DNA of 64,000 bases from Actinoplanes subtropicus (GCF_000721705.1 NZ_JOJL01000046.1:1-64000); one strand, 5' to 3'; numbered from the stretch's first letter, positions 23,288 through 32,717 are shown. Notes: a model not told the origin generated them from the sequence alone. Program-made: numbers and translations.

Positions 23288-24763
23288 TCAGCTGGACATG
23301 ACCATCAGCATCGCCATCATTCCCTCGTCCTCGTGGACGGTGTTGTGACAATGCAGCATGTAGCCGTACGTGTCGTCGGAATAGTCGGTGAATTTCATCG
23401 CGATCACATTGGTGCTCTGCGGTGCGATGAGAATGGTGTCCTTCCACTGCGCGTACGCACCGGTCGGCGCGGTCCCGTTGATGGTCTGCACCTGGAACGG
23501 CACGTCGTGCAAATGGAACGAGTGGGTCAGGCCGGATGTGTTGGTGATCGTCCACACCTCGGTGGCGCCCACCGTCGTCATGATCTCGGCGGCCGCCATG
23601 GCCGACATCGTGGTTCCGGCCACCCCGTTGATCATCATGGTGTTGCCGCTGTTCGACAGGGCGATGGTGCGGGTGGCGCTCGGGCTGCTCACGTCCAGCG
23701 CGGTGAACGTGTTGAGCGAGCTGGGCAGGGAGTCCGCCGCGGCGGTGGCGGTCGACGTGAGGCTGAGGATCTTCGAGGTACCGCTGCCGCCCCGCGCGCC
23801 ACCGGCGGTGACCGTGGCTTGCAGGACGACGGCGCTGTCCGAGCTGGTGAGGTCGATACAGATCTCGGCCCGCTCGCCGCCGACCAGCTGAAGGCTGGTG
23901 ACCGAGATCGGTGCGGACAGCAGCGCCGCGTCGGTGGCGACCTGGGTGAAGGTTCCCCCGTCGGAGCGGGTGAAGGTGATCAGGTCGGCGATCGAGGCGT
24001 TGAGCAGGTGGAAGCGGACCCGGCCGGCGGAGACCGCGAGCGTCGGCGTCCCGTCGACCGCGACGTTGGAGCCGTTGACCAGCACCGGGAAGGACGTGGT
24101 GCTGGCCAGCTCGCCGGCGGTGGTGGACTGGATGACACCGGCCGAGCTGATCGGCAGGGACTGCACGATCAGCGGGAACTGGTCGGTGCCGTAGTCGGTG
24201 GGCAGCGCCGCGGCGCCGTCGGAGTCGTCGTCGACGATGAGCATGCCGACCAGGCCGCTGGCGACCTGCGCGGACGTGGTGCCCAGGGCGTGCGGGTGGA
24301 ACCAGAGCGTGCACGCGCCCTGGTTGATCTCGAACGACGGGGAGAACGTGGCGCCGGCCTCGATGGTGTTCTGCGGTCCGCCGTCGACCGAGGGCGGGAT
24401 GTGCGCGCCGTGCCAGTGCACGGTGCTCACGGCGGAGAGGTTGTTGGTGATGTCCATCTGGACCGTGTCGCCCTGCGCCACCTTGAGCACCGGGCCGAGG
24501 AAGGCTTGATTGAAGCCGCAGGTCGCGCTGCTGACGCCGCTGAGGATCTCGGTCGTGCCGGATTCCATGCTCAGCGTGTAGACCTTCGTGCCGCTGCTGT
24601 CGGTGGTGGGGTCGAGCAACGTGGGGATGTTGAGGGTGCCACTGGCGGTGGCCGCACGAGCGGGCGCCGCGAATCTCATGCTGGTGCCCACCGCGACACC
24701 GGCGAGGGCCAGCGTGCCGAGCAGGCTTCGCCGGGAGATTCCCGGCATTCGGTGATCAGTCAT
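23288..24763 (-). CDS. Tat-exported multicopper oxidase
   Basis: Secreted oxidase of 491 residues. The N-terminus has a twin-arginine motif (SRRSLLGTLALAG) and cleavage after ARA, so it is exported folded. All four copper-binding blocks are present: HWHG, WFHPHALG, HSFHLHD and LHCHNTVHEDEGMM, the last giving the type 1 Cys-His and an axial Met (HCHxxxHxxxGM). Three cupredoxin domains are expected. It should oxidise phenols, bilirubin-like compounds, Cu(I) or Mn(II) while reducing oxygen. No copper-resistance gene is adjacent. The 255 bp between its start and the next gene contain no recognisable gene. Confidence 0.92.
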   Translation of the reverse strand: MTDHRMPGISRRSLLGTLALAGVAVGTSMRFAAPARAATASGTLNIPTLLDPTTDSSGTKVYTLSMESGTTEILSGVSSATCGFNQAFLGPVLKVAQGDTVQMDITNNLSAVSTVHWHGAHIPPSVDGGPQNTIEAGATFSPSFEINQGACTLWFHPHALGTTSAQVASGLVGMLIVDDDSDGAAALPTDYGTDQFPLIVQSLPISSAGVIQSTTAGELASTTSFPVLVNGSNVAVDGTPTLAVSAGRVRFHLLNASIADLITFTRSDGGTFTQVATDAALLSAPISVTSLQLVGGERAEICIDLTSSDSAVVLQATVTAGGARGGSGTSKILSLTSTATAAADSLPSSLNTFTALDVSSPSATRTIALSNSGNTMMINGVAGTTMSAMAAAEIMTTVGATEVWTITNTSGLTHSFHLHDVPFQVQTINGTAPTGAYAQWKDTILIAPQSTNVIAMKFTDYSDDTYGYMLHCHNTVHEDEGMMAMLMVMSS

Positions 24764-25018
24764 GGCAGGGGAAGCTAGGAACCGATTCTGTGATTCCGGT
24801 GTGGGCTTCTTATCAAATCGATCAGACTGATCATAGAAAAGTGCCTCGGATTGTGTACGAGCTGTAGTAAGGCCTGATCGGGCCTGGGATTTGGGCCGGA
24901 AATTGTGAATTCACTGTGCATTCCGCACATTGCTCGCGGACAGCTCGCTCCCACTGTCCTGCCAGGAATGGCGGCCACGGTGATGCGTCGTCCAGCCCAT
25001 CCATCGGAAGGAAAATCC

Positions 25019-25585
25019 ATGCGCAGACGTACGCTGGGTAATGGGGCGATCATCGCGGCCTCGTTGCTCACCCTCACCGGCCTCGGCGTGGCGATCGCCA
25101 ACGCCGCGACCAACAGCGGCGGGGCGTCCACCTCGGCCGGCGCCGGCCCCTCGGCCGGCGACAGCCTCCCGGAAAGCGCCGGCCCGTCGCCCACCGCCAC
25201 CCGTACGGCGACCGCGAGCCCGTCGGCCTCGTCGAGCAGCGGCTCCGGCGACAGCCAGTGTGCGGACGTGTTCCTCACCGACAAACCGGCCGGCGACTCG
25301 GCCGGGAAGTTGTGCACCACGCTGGATGTGGACGGCACCGCCCTCAGCGGCGTGACGGTGACCTTCACCGCGTCGTCGGCCTGCAGCGGCAGCCTCATGC
25401 TGCGGGTCTCGGGCATCGACTCGTCGGGCGCCGAGTTCGGCAAGGTCGAGAAGGTCACGTGCAGTTCGGAGAAGGCGACCGCCTCGTTCACGCCGGCCTC
25501 GAAGATCGCGGCGAACACCTTCGTGTGCGGCACCCTGCTGGCCGACAAGTACACCGCGGCACAGGCCTGCGTCGCGGTCTCCTGA
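25019..25585 (+). CDS. Secreted protein of unknown function with Ser/Thr/Pro linker
   Basis: Protein of 188 residues with a signal peptide (RRRTLGNGAIIAASLLTLTGLGVAIANA), then a Ser/Thr/Ala/Pro-rich linker (about 30-75), then a small domain with four to six cysteines (CADVFLTDKP, LCTTLDVDG, VTCSSEK, FVCGTLL, QACVAVS). Paired cysteines suggest disulphides in an extracellular beta-rich fold. I do not recognise the family. ATG 25019 follows GGAAGGA at seven bases. It is divergent from the multicopper oxidase and may share its promoter region. Confidence 0.75.
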   Translation: MRRRTLGNGAIIAASLLTLTGLGVAIANAATNSGGASTSAGAGPSAGDSLPESAGPSPTATRTATASPSASSSSGSGDSQCADVFLTDKPAGDSAGKLCTTLDVDGTALSGVTVTFTASSACSGSLMLRVSGIDSSGAEFGKVEKVTCSSEKATASFTPASKIAANTFVCGTLLADKYTAAQACVAVS

Positions 25586-25798
25586 CCCGCGGATCGGGGC
25601 TCGGCGGTCATCGCGCCGGGTCCCGATCCGCCATCCGCTGCCGCGCGCCTTCTATTTCGACGAAAGTGAAGGCAAAGTTCCTGGTCAAGAGGCACTTTCA
25701 GGTTTGAACCGGCGGTCGTCGCGGGCCGTATCCGAGGCTGCAAGGCCGGCTCGGGCGGGCCCGATCCGGCGCGGAAGCAGGCAGCAGGGAGTGTTCCT

Positions 25799-27094
25799 AT
25801 GCGGACACGAAAGTACGCGGCGATCGCCTTCGCGGTCCTCGTGGTCGGGGCGGTCGGTGTCGGCACCGAGATGTCGTACGCCGGTCAGAACAAGCAGCAG
25901 GCAGCACCGAACCCGGACTGCTCCCTGATCGTGCCGCCCAAGCCCCTCACCGCAACCGGCCTGGCCACCCCGTACCAGCTGGTGGCCACCAACCGCCGGC
26001 AGGGCGCGTGCCACGAGGCGAACAGCGCCCAGGCCGCCTTCGTGCAGGCCAGCGTGGTCGACCCGGCCACCGGCCGGGTGACCGTCTACAACCCGCTGGT
26101 GATCGACCAGGGCACCCGCCCGGCCGTCGCCCCGGTGGTGCCGGCGCTGCCGAAGAACGCCGTCGTCGGCATCTGGTTCGGCTTCAACGGCGCCAACCTG
26201 ACGCTGAACGACGACCGGGGTAGCCTCCAGGCGGGCGCCTGCGTCAACGGGCAGGGCAACTCGATCTTCACCCAGTTCGCGTACTGCAACGCCCCGGCGT
26301 TCTTCAGCACGGCGAACGCCGCGATCAAGGCCGGCAAGCTGAAGGTGCCGCCGCTCGGCAAGGGCCGGGACGGCAACCCCTGCCCGACCACCCGGGACTT
26401 CACGGTGATCGACCAGGACCAGAGCGACAACGTGACGAGCGAGTACCTGATCCGGGGACGGTCCGTCGCGCAGGACACCGCCGCCGCCCGCGCGAAGCTG
26501 CCGAACGCGACCGTGCAGACCAACGGCAGCGACAACCTGCTGCTGGTGCAGTTCGTCGACCAGGCCCTGGGTTGCACCCCGTTCGAGGCGCCCGACCTGG
26601 CCGACAACGGCACGCCGACCACCTCGCTGGCCCTCGACGAGCTGCAGGCCGCCGCCGATCAGGGCGCCCCCGTCGCGGTGGTCCCGCCGAACGACCCGAT
26701 GACCCAGGTGAACGGCCACGGCAACACACCGAAGCTCAACCTCTACCGCCAGGGCGTCGACATGCCGACGATCAAGCACGCGGGGGGACTGGCCGCGCCG
26801 TACTGCCAGAGCATGGTCGACCTCGCGCCGAAGCGCCTCCAGCAGGACCGCCGCTTCACCCAGCGGGTCGGTTCGCCCGACCCGGCCGCGGCGAACAACC
26901 TCTTCACGTTCCTGGCCCAGCGGCTGAGCGCCTCGTTCACCAACCTCGGCTGCGACCAGCTGGTCAAGGGCGGCAACCCGGTCAAGCTCAAGACCCGCAA
27001 CGGCGTGGCGGTCGATGCGACCTTCGCCGCCGCCCCGGGAGGCAGCGGCCGGGGGAGCAGCCCGGCGCCGACGGTGTCGGCCTCCAAGTACTGA
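25799..27094 (+). CDS. Secreted protein of unknown function
   Basis: Protein of 431 residues with an N-terminal signal or anchor segment (YAAIAFAVLVVGAVGVGTEMSYA). The mature part has several cysteines (PDCSLIVPP, GACHEANS, GACVNG, AYCNAP, NPCPTT) and conserved-looking blocks such as IWFGFNGANLTL, QFVDQALGCTPFEAPDLAD and NLFTFLAQRLSASFTNLGC. Similar long secreted proteins of unassigned function occur in Streptomyces and relatives. The C-terminus is a low-complexity Gly/Ser/Pro tail. The gene ends three bases from the convergent nickel permease. No enzymatic motif is recognised. Confidence 0.75.
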   Translation: MRTRKYAAIAFAVLVVGAVGVGTEMSYAGQNKQQAAPNPDCSLIVPPKPLTATGLATPYQLVATNRRQGACHEANSAQAAFVQASVVDPATGRVTVYNPLVIDQGTRPAVAPVVPALPKNAVVGIWFGFNGANLTLNDDRGSLQAGACVNGQGNSIFTQFAYCNAPAFFSTANAAIKAGKLKVPPLGKGRDGNPCPTTRDFTVIDQDQSDNVTSEYLIRGRSVAQDTAAARAKLPNATVQTNGSDNLLLVQFVDQALGCTPFEAPDLADNGTPTTSLALDELQAAADQGAPVAVVPPNDPMTQVNGHGNTPKLNLYRQGVDMPTIKHAGGLAAPYCQSMVDLAPKRLQQDRRFTQRVGSPDPAAANNLFTFLAQRLSASFTNLGCDQLVKGGNPVKLKTRNGVAVDATFAAAPGGSGRGSSPAPTVSASKY

Positions 27095-27097
27095 GAT

Positions 27098-28210
27098 CTA
27101 CTCCGTGGTCGATGGCGCCAGCTGGGCGTCCCACTTCTCCTCGATGCGGCCGTACCGCCACACCGCCAGCGCCACCGCCCACGTCAGCACGAACAGCCCC
27201 ACGATCACGAAGCCGACGTAGTTCAGATCGAGGCCGCCGATCACCGCCAGCGGCCCGCTGCGGATGCCGAGCTTGTCGGTCACGATCGAGACCAACTCGA
27301 TCGTGCCGATGAGCAAGGCGACCGCCACCGACAGCCCGGTGATCGTGAGGTTGTAGTAGACCTTGCGGACCGGCTTCGCGAAGGCCCACCCGTACGCGAA
27401 ATTCATGAACGCCCCGTCGATCGTGTCGAGCAGGCTCATCCCCGCCGCGAACAGGACCGGCAGGGTCAGGATCGCGTACCAGGGCAGGGCGAACGCGGCG
27501 GCGCCGCCGGCCAGCACCAGCAGCGAGATCTCGGTGGCGGTGTCGAAGCCGAGCCCGAAGAGCAGGCCGATCGGGTACATCTGCCACGGCTTGGTGACCG
27601 CGCCGGTGGTCCGGGAAAGAATGCGGTTGAGGAAGCCCCGGTTGTTCAGGTGCGCCTCGAGCTGCTGCTCGTCGAAGGTGCCCTGGCGCATCCGGCGGAA
27701 CACCTTCCAGATGCCGACCAGCAGCACCAGGTTGATGATCCCGATGACGTACAGGAAGACGCCGGAGACGCTCACCCCGACCACCCCGGTGACGTGCTGC
27801 AGCGTCGAGGAGTCGCTCTCCACCTGGCCGGCCAGCGACCGTACGCCGAGACCGAGCAGCAGGCACAGGACGAAGACGACGCTGGAGTGCCCGAGCGAGA
27901 ACCAGAACCCGACCGAGAGCGGCCGTCTGGGGGCGCCCATGAGCTTGCGGGTGGTGTTGTCGATCGCCGCGATGTGGTCGGCGTCGAAGGCGTGCCGCAT
28001 GCCGAGGGTGTACGCGGTGACGCCCAGCCCCACCCCGTACACGCCGGCCGTGCCGACCTGGTAGTGCGCCGGGACGATCACGAAGAACAGCAGACCCCAG
28101 CCCACGACGTGCAGCAGCAGCACGAACGCGCTCATCCCGCCGAGGCTGGCCCACCCGTTCGGCCCGACGGCATCGCGTACGCGCTCCCGGGTCATCATTG
28201 ACGTCGCCAC
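27098..28210 (-). CDS. NiCoT family nickel/cobalt permease
   Basis: Secondary transporter of 370 residues with eight hydrophobic segments. The family signature RHAFDADHIAAIDN in helix II binds the metal, and GFWFSLGHSSVV plus LFGLGFDTATEI complete the three NiCoT motifs. It imports Ni2+ and/or Co2+ with high affinity. Start choice: GTG 28210 has AGGGAGG seven bases upstream; the TTG at 28216 and ATGs at 28198/28195 are less well placed. A Nur-like box lies 26 bp upstream, which points to nickel as the physiological substrate. Confidence 0.92.
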   Translation of the reverse strand: MATSMMTRERVRDAVGPNGWASLGGMSAFVLLLHVVGWGLLFFVIVPAHYQVGTAGVYGVGLGVTAYTLGMRHAFDADHIAAIDNTTRKLMGAPRRPLSVGFWFSLGHSSVVFVLCLLLGLGVRSLAGQVESDSSTLQHVTGVVGVSVSGVFLYVIGIINLVLLVGIWKVFRRMRQGTFDEQQLEAHLNNRGFLNRILSRTTGAVTKPWQMYPIGLLFGLGFDTATEISLLVLAGGAAAFALPWYAILTLPVLFAAGMSLLDTIDGAFMNFAYGWAFAKPVRKVYYNLTITGLSVAVALLIGTIELVSIVTDKLGIRSGPLAVIGGLDLNYVGFVIVGLFVLTWAVALAVWRYGRIEEKWDAQLAPSTTE

Positions 28211-28235
28211 GATCAACCTCCCTACGCGTCAGTCT

Positions 28236-28262
28236 TGCTGTTGCCAGTCATTTGCAACAGCA
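28236..28262 (-). promoter_or_regulatory. Nur (nickel uptake regulator)-like operator
   Basis: TGCTGTTGC and GCAACAGCA form a perfect 9-bp inverted repeat around nine bases. Within it, TTGCCA-N5-TTGCAA (28241-28257) matches the Streptomyces Nur box pattern tTGCaa-N5-ttGCAA. It sits just upstream of the nickel/cobalt permease. Confidence 0.7.
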
Positions 28263-28370
28263 GGCCGCAGGCGAAAGTGGCGTGCCTCACGTCCGAGCCT
28301 CATTCGGCGTGCGGGGCGTGGCGGATGGGTGGCGCTCGGGAGCGGCGGCGCTCGGGTCCGGGCTCGGGGC

Positions 28371-29126
28371 TCAGGGCTGGCGGCTCCACTGCATCGACAG
28401 GCCGGAGACGGCCCGCTCGGTGCGTATCTCCAGCAGATTCCCCAGGATGGTGGCCCGATCGAAGACCAGCGGCGCGTCGTCGAGCCCGTAGGTGATCCGA
28501 TCGGAAACGAACGCCGGCGTCCCCACCGCCTGCCCGAGCAACTCGGCGGTGACCGCATCGAGCGCCCCCGGCCGGATCACTTCCGACGCCCGATGCACAA
28601 CGATGCCGCGTTCGGCCAGCGCCGCGTACAGCGAGATCCCACTGAGATCCGCGTCTTTAAGGTCAAACCCCAAAATCCATGACAATTGGTGTACGGCCGG
28701 CCGCCCCGCCAACAACCGCACCCGCTCCAGCCGGACAACGCTCCCGTCGCCCTTGTCTCCGCCCGCCCCGATACGGAGGTGGGCGCTGACCCAATCCGGC
28801 GGCCGGCGGACGTCCTGCCCCAGGATCAGCGTGCTGACCGTCTGCCCCTGGGCCCGCAGATCCTCGGCGAAGCCACGCAGCGAGTCGAGCCGATACGCGG
28901 CCCGCGGCTCGGCGACGAACGTCCCGCGCCCGGCCTGCTGCGAGACCAGCCCCTCGTCCTCGAGCCGCTGCAGGGCCTGCCGGAGCGTAGCGAGCGTGAC
29001 CCCATAGGCGGCGCTGAGCTCCTTCTGCGGCGGCAGCGCCGACCCGGGCGCCAGCTCGCCACCGCGGATCTTCCTGGCCAGGTCGGCGGCGATAGCCTGG
29101 TACTTCGGGGTGCGCGGGGCAGTCAG
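28371..29126 (-). CDS. GntR family transcriptional regulator (HutC subfamily)
   Basis: Regulator of 251 residues. The N-terminal winged helix (about 5-70: PKYQAIAADLARKIRGGEL, LPPQKELSAAYGVTLATLRQALQRL in the family order) is followed by a UTRA effector domain (about 90-245). The family normally starts with M-T-A-P-R-T-P-K-Y-Q; here that position is CTG (29126) with GGGAGG five bases upstream, so a CTG start is likely. Upstream ATG/GTG options would translate the operator array. The ligand is unknown. Downstream of the gene is a GC-rich gap and the nickel permease; upstream is an array of near-palindromic sites that it probably binds. Confidence 0.82.
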   Translation of the reverse strand: MTAPRTPKYQAIAADLARKIRGGELAPGSALPPQKELSAAYGVTLATLRQALQRLEDEGLVSQQAGRGTFVAEPRAAYRLDSLRGFAEDLRAQGQTVSTLILGQDVRRPPDWVSAHLRIGAGGDKGDGSVVRLERVRLLAGRPAVHQLSWILGFDLKDADLSGISLYAALAERGIVVHRASEVIRPGALDAVTAELLGQAVGTPAFVSDRITYGLDDAPLVFDRATILGNLLEIRTERAVSGLSMQWSRQP

Positions 29127-29208
29127 CGAATCCTCCCAGAACGACCGGCACGCGGACCGAGTGGCGACCCGCGTGCCAGACGATATCCGAGGCCCCGCCG
29201 CCCGCCCC

Positions 29209-29293
29209 GTCAATGTTGACGTGTTGGCCCCATCAATATTGACGTCGATATTGACGACCCCCATCAACATTGACGACCCGAATCAACATATCG
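29209..29293. promoter_or_regulatory. Array of five GTCAAnnTTGAC-type palindromic sites
   Basis: Near-identical 12-mers occur at 29209 (GTCAATGTTGAC), 29232 (ATCAATATTGAC), 29244 (GTCGATATTGAC), 29263 (ATCAACATTGAC) and 29282 (ATCAACATATCG), with a decayed sixth at 29301. The last intervals are 19 bp each. The array lies upstream of the GntR gene and downstream of trpA. Multiple operator sites for the GntR dimer are the simplest explanation. Confidence 0.7.
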
Positions 29294-29405
29294 GCACCCC
29301 ATCAACAAGGCCGGCGTCACGTCACCCCGTCAGTACGTGCCTGTCGCTTCACCGCGCTCGGGGTTGCGTGAATGCGGATCGGCACGTCAATGACCGTCGT
29401 GGCGG

Positions 29406-30182
29406 TCAGCCCAGCGCCGCCCGCAGCGCCGCGACGTCACGGCCCAACTCGTCGGGGGTGGCGCCGTCGAGCACCCGGCGCATCAATGCGGATGCCACCA
29501 CGACCCCGTCCGCCACCGCAGCGGCCGCGGCGGCCTGGGCCGGCGTGGACACGCCGAAGCCGATCAGCACCGGCAGATCGGTCACCGCCTTGACCCGGGT
29601 CGCGAGACGGGTGGCGGCGTCGTCGAGAGTGTCCCGCTCGCCGGTGGTTCCCATCAGGCTGACCGCGTAGACGAACCCGCGGCTGCGCGCCCCGATCTCG
29701 GCGAGCCGCTCGCCGGGCGTGACCGGCGCGGCCAGCAGCGTCAACGCCACCCCGGCCTCCTCCGCCGCCCGGGCAACCGCCGCCGCCTCGTCGACCGGCA
29801 GGTCCGGCACGATCAGCCCGGTGATCCCGGCCGCCACCAGCCGCCGGCAGAACGATGCCGGCCCCGCGCGGAACACCAGGTTCGCGTACGTCATCGCGAT
29901 CAGGGGCACGCCGACCGAAACCCCGGCGACGTCACGAAGGATCGCCTCGACGGTCGTGCCCCGACCCAGCGCCCGGTCCGAAGCCCGCTGAATGGTCACC
30001 CCGTCGAGCATCGGGTCGGAGAACGGCAGCCCAATCTCGATCGCGTCCGCCCCCGCCGCCGCGTAGGCGAGCAGGTACTCGGTCCAGTCCGCACTGATCC
30101 CGCCGGTGATGTAGGGGACCAGCGCCTTCCCGCCACCCGCCACCCGACGATCGAGCGCTTCGTCCGACGCGTACGCCCTCAT
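29406..30182 (-). CDS. trpA: Tryptophan synthase alpha subunit
   Basis: TIM-barrel enzyme of 258 residues that cleaves indole-3-glycerol phosphate to indole and glyceraldehyde 3-phosphate, passing indole to TrpB. The catalytic acids E49 ([11 protein letters not shown]) and D60 are present at the same numbers as in the Salmonella enzyme, and the phosphate-binding IGFGVSTP follows near the C-terminus. ATG 30182 overlaps the trpB stop (ATGA). The pair stands alone, without trpC, trpD or trpE, so other tryptophan genes must be elsewhere. Confidence 0.96.
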   Translation of the reverse strand: MRAYASDEALDRRVAGGGKALVPYITGGISADWTEYLLAYAAAGADAIEIGLPFSDPMLDGVTIQRASDRALGRGTTVEAILRDVAGVSVGVPLIAMTYANLVFRAGPASFCRRLVAAGITGLIVPDLPVDEAAAVARAAEEAGVALTLLAAPVTPGERLAEIGARSRGFVYAVSLMGTTGERDTLDDAATRLATRVKAVTDLPVLIGFGVSTPAQAAAAAAVADGVVVASALMRRVLDGATPDELGRDVAALRAALG

Positions 30183-31333
30183 GCTTCCGCTCCCTCGCTC
30201 AGGGCGACCATGTCCTTGTCGCCGCGCCCGGAGAGCGTGAGCAGCACCTTCGACCCCGCGGGCAGCAGCGGGGTGCCCGCCTCCCGCAGCACCCACGCCA
30301 CCGCGTGCGCCGACTCGAGCGCGCAGATGATGCCCTCGGCCCGGGCCAGCCGGTGGATCGCCGTCACCACCTCGGCATCGGTGACCGTCCGATACGACGC
30401 CCGCCCGATCGCCCCCAGATGCGCGTGCTCCGGCCCGATCCCGGGGTAGTCGAGCCCGGCCGCGATCGACGACGCCTCGGCGACCTGGCCCTCGGCGTCC
30501 TGCAGCACCATCGAGCGCGTCCCGTGCACCACCCCGGGCGCGCCCCCGGTCATCGCCGCCCCGCCGGACGCCTCCACCCCGATCAGCCGCGCCGTCGTGT
30601 CGGCGAAGCCGGCGAACGTGCCCGCCGCGTTCGAGCCGCCGCCGACGCAGGCCACCACCGCGTCCGGCAGCGACGGCGCCTGCGCGCGGGCCTCGGTGCC
30701 GATCACCCGCTGGAACTCGCGGACCATCCACGGGTACGGGTGCGGCCCGCCGACCGACCCGAGCAGGAAGTGCGACGAGTCGACGTCGGCCACCCAGGCG
30801 CGCATCGCCTCGTTGGTGGCGTCCTTCAGCGTGCGGCTGCCGCCGGTCACCGGCACCACCTCGGCGCCCAGCATCTCCATCCGGAAGACGTTGAGCCGCT
30901 GCCGCTCGATGTCCCGCGAGCCCATGTAGATCGTCGCGGAGAGGCCGAGCAGCGCCGCCGCCGTCGCCGTGGCCACGCCGTGCTGGCCGGCGCCGGTCTC
31001 CGCGATCAGCCGGGTGCGGCCGAGCCGCCGGGCCAGCAGCGCCTGCCCGAGCACGTTGTTGATTTTGTGGCTGCCGGTGTGCGCGAGGTCTTCCCGCTTG
31101 AGCCACAGCGTGATGCCCAGCTCCGCCGACAACCGGCGGGCCGGGGTCAGGGGAGTGGGCCGCCCGGCGTAGACCGCGAGCAACTCGTCGAGCTCGTCAC
31201 GGAAGGTCTTGTCGGTCCACGCGTCCCGGAACGCCGCGGCCAGCTCCGCGCACGCCGGGACCAGGGACTCGGGAACGTAGCGGCCGCCGAAGTCGCCGAA
31301 CCGGCCCGCGGCCGGCTCCGCCATGAGGATCAT
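30179..31333 (-). CDS. trpB: Tryptophan synthase beta subunit
   Basis: PLP enzyme of 384 residues that condenses indole with serine. The PLP lysine is K90 in HTGSHKINN, the catalytic glutamate is in [13 protein letters not shown], and the phosphate-binding loop is [10 protein letters not shown]. It is of the TrpB1 type that pairs with TrpA. I use ATG 31333, with GGAGG five bases upstream; a TTG at 31345 lies inside the ribosome-binding site. Upstream is a duplicated operator-like sequence that also forms a hairpin (31347-31401). Confidence 0.97.
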   Translation of the reverse strand: MILMAEPAAGRFGDFGGRYVPESLVPACAELAAAFRDAWTDKTFRDELDELLAVYAGRPTPLTPARRLSAELGITLWLKREDLAHTGSHKINNVLGQALLARRLGRTRLIAETGAGQHGVATATAAALLGLSATIYMGSRDIERQRLNVFRMEMLGAEVVPVTGGSRTLKDATNEAMRAWVADVDSSHFLLGSVGGPHPYPWMVREFQRVIGTEARAQAPSLPDAVVACVGGGSNAAGTFAGFADTTARLIGVEASGGAAMTGGAPGVVHGTRSMVLQDAEGQVAEASSIAAGLDYPGIGPEHAHLGAIGRASYRTVTDAEVVTAIHRLARAEGIICALESAHAVAWVLREAGTPLLPAGSKVLLTLSGRGDKDMVALSEGAEA

Positions 31334-31346
31334 CGCTGCCTCCAAC

Positions 31347-31401
31347 AGTTATAGAACTCTCCGCCGCAGTGTTGCACATCGCGGCGGAGAGTTCTAGAAC
31401 T
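31347..31401 (-). promoter_or_regulatory. Dyad/hairpin upstream of trpB
   Basis: The perfect palindrome AGTTCTAGAACT (31390-31401) is repeated with one change at 31347-31358, 43 bp away. At the same time AGAACTCTCCGCCGC (31353-31367) and its exact complement (31381-31395) can fold into a 15-bp hairpin. This could be a double operator, a terminator for the upstream gene, or an attenuator for trpBA. I see no tryptophan-rich leader peptide. Confidence 0.6.
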
Positions 31402-31419
31402 TTGATGGAGCGGCGACAA

Positions 31420-32613
31420 TTACTTGGCGGCCGCCTCGTACAGCTTCTGCGGGGTCACCGCGCCGGCGAAGACCCGGCCGTCATCGGTCACCAGCACCGT
31501 GAACAGCGTGCCCGCGAACTCGTGCCCGCTGCCCCAGCTGCCGCTCACCTTCGGCAGCATGCTCAGCACCGAGTCGAGCTGCTGAGCTTCGGAGCCGGAC
31601 CCCTTGGGCAGCTTGGCCGACACGATCGCCGTCCAGCCCTTGCCGATCACCTGCGGCTGCACCTGGTCCTTCCCTGCCTCGGCCTTCTGCGCCTGGGCCT
31701 TCTGCGCCTGGGCTCGAGCCTTCTGCGCCTCGGCCTTGTGCTGCTGGGCCAGGCCCTCGGCCGAGCCCTGCTGCACCGTCGTGCCCGGCGGCGGGTTGAA
31801 CGTGAACTGCTCGGCATCCGGCACCGCGAAGCTGATCTGCTGGAACGCCACCCGGATCGCCGGGGTCGGCTTGTTCTTCGCGTAGACGTCCACCCGCAGC
31901 GGGATGTGGTGCTCCGCGTCGATCGCCAGGCGCACCTGGCCGATCAGCGAGGACGTGTCCTTCGGGCTGAGCACCAGCTCGTACGCGTTCCGCCCGGCCA
32001 CCTTCGCCGCGCCGGTGGTGGTCACCTTGGTGGTCGGGTCGATCGCGGCGAGCGCCGCGTCGGCCGCCTCCTGCGGCGTCTTGGGCGCCTGCCCGGCGAT
32101 CGGGCCGGGGTGCTCCACCTTGTCGGCCGGCAGGGTCAGGTGACTGGCCGTCTTCTCCTTGCTGCTCCACAACCAGACGTCCTTGCCGTTGTGGATCACG
32201 TCGGTCTCGCCCTGGGTGCTGACCAGCGCGATGCGCGCCTTGGTCTCGCCCGCATACCACACCTTGGCGGTGTTGGTGCCGCTCAGCAGGGTGGCCAGGT
32301 CGGCCAGCCCGGAGGCCCCGGCGCTGCCGCTCGCGCCGCCGGGCGTCCCGGCGCCGCCGAGCGACGACGCCCCGCCGGCCAGGCCCGCGATGGCGGGCAG
32401 GCCGAGGTCGGCGCTCTCCACGATGGTGCCGGACAAGCCGTCGACCTTCGCATTCTGAATGTCGACGAGCAGCTGAGCCGCGCTGCGATCCGGCAGCGAC
32501 GGGTCTGCGCTCGCGACGATCGTGCCGGCCGCGGCGCCACCCCCGATGACGACGACCGCGGCGGCGGACGGTACGAGCCAGCGCAACGCCGGCCTGGACC
32601 TGAACACGGACAC
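31420..32613 (-). CDS. LolA/RseB-like envelope protein
   Basis: Protein of 397 residues with an N-terminal membrane/signal segment (WLVPSAAAVVVIGGGAAAGTIVA) followed by a LolA/MucB-RseB-type half-barrel, as in KVWYAGETKARIALVST, GKDVWLWSSKEKTASHLTLP and PLRVDVYAK. A Gln/Lys/Ala-rich repeat (about 295-325) precedes a C-terminal domain. Such proteins bind lipid-like ligands or sense envelope state. It is divergent from an OmpR-type regulator and kinase, which suggests that it feeds into or is controlled by that system. I use GTG 32613, with GGGAGG eight bases upstream. Confidence 0.8.
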   Translation of the reverse strand: MSVFRSRPALRWLVPSAAAVVVIGGGAAAGTIVASADPSLPDRSAAQLLVDIQNAKVDGLSGTIVESADLGLPAIAGLAGGASSLGGAGTPGGASGSAGASGLADLATLLSGTNTAKVWYAGETKARIALVSTQGETDVIHNGKDVWLWSSKEKTASHLTLPADKVEHPGPIAGQAPKTPQEAADAALAAIDPTTKVTTTGAAKVAGRNAYELVLSPKDTSSLIGQVRLAIDAEHHIPLRVDVYAKNKPTPAIRVAFQQISFAVPDAEQFTFNPPPGTTVQQGSAEGLAQQHKAEAQKARAQAQKAQAQKAEAGKDQVQPQVIGKGWTAIVSAKLPKGSGSEAQQLDSVLSMLPKVSGSWGSGHEFAGTLFTVLVTDDGRVFAGAVTPQKLYEAAAK

Positions 32614-32717
32614 GATGTCCACCTCCCGTTTCTCTGCCACAAAGCGTGCGCCGAAGCCGCTGTGACAGCGCTGAGAGCATCCCCTAGGGGAAGCACCGCA
32701 CGTGTAAAGGTATATCG

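Noticed and set aside
29209..29312. Repeated palindromes as plasmid iterons or a replication origin
   Set aside because: No replication initiator, DnaA boxes or AT-rich unwinding region is nearby; the adjacent GntR gene explains the sites better.
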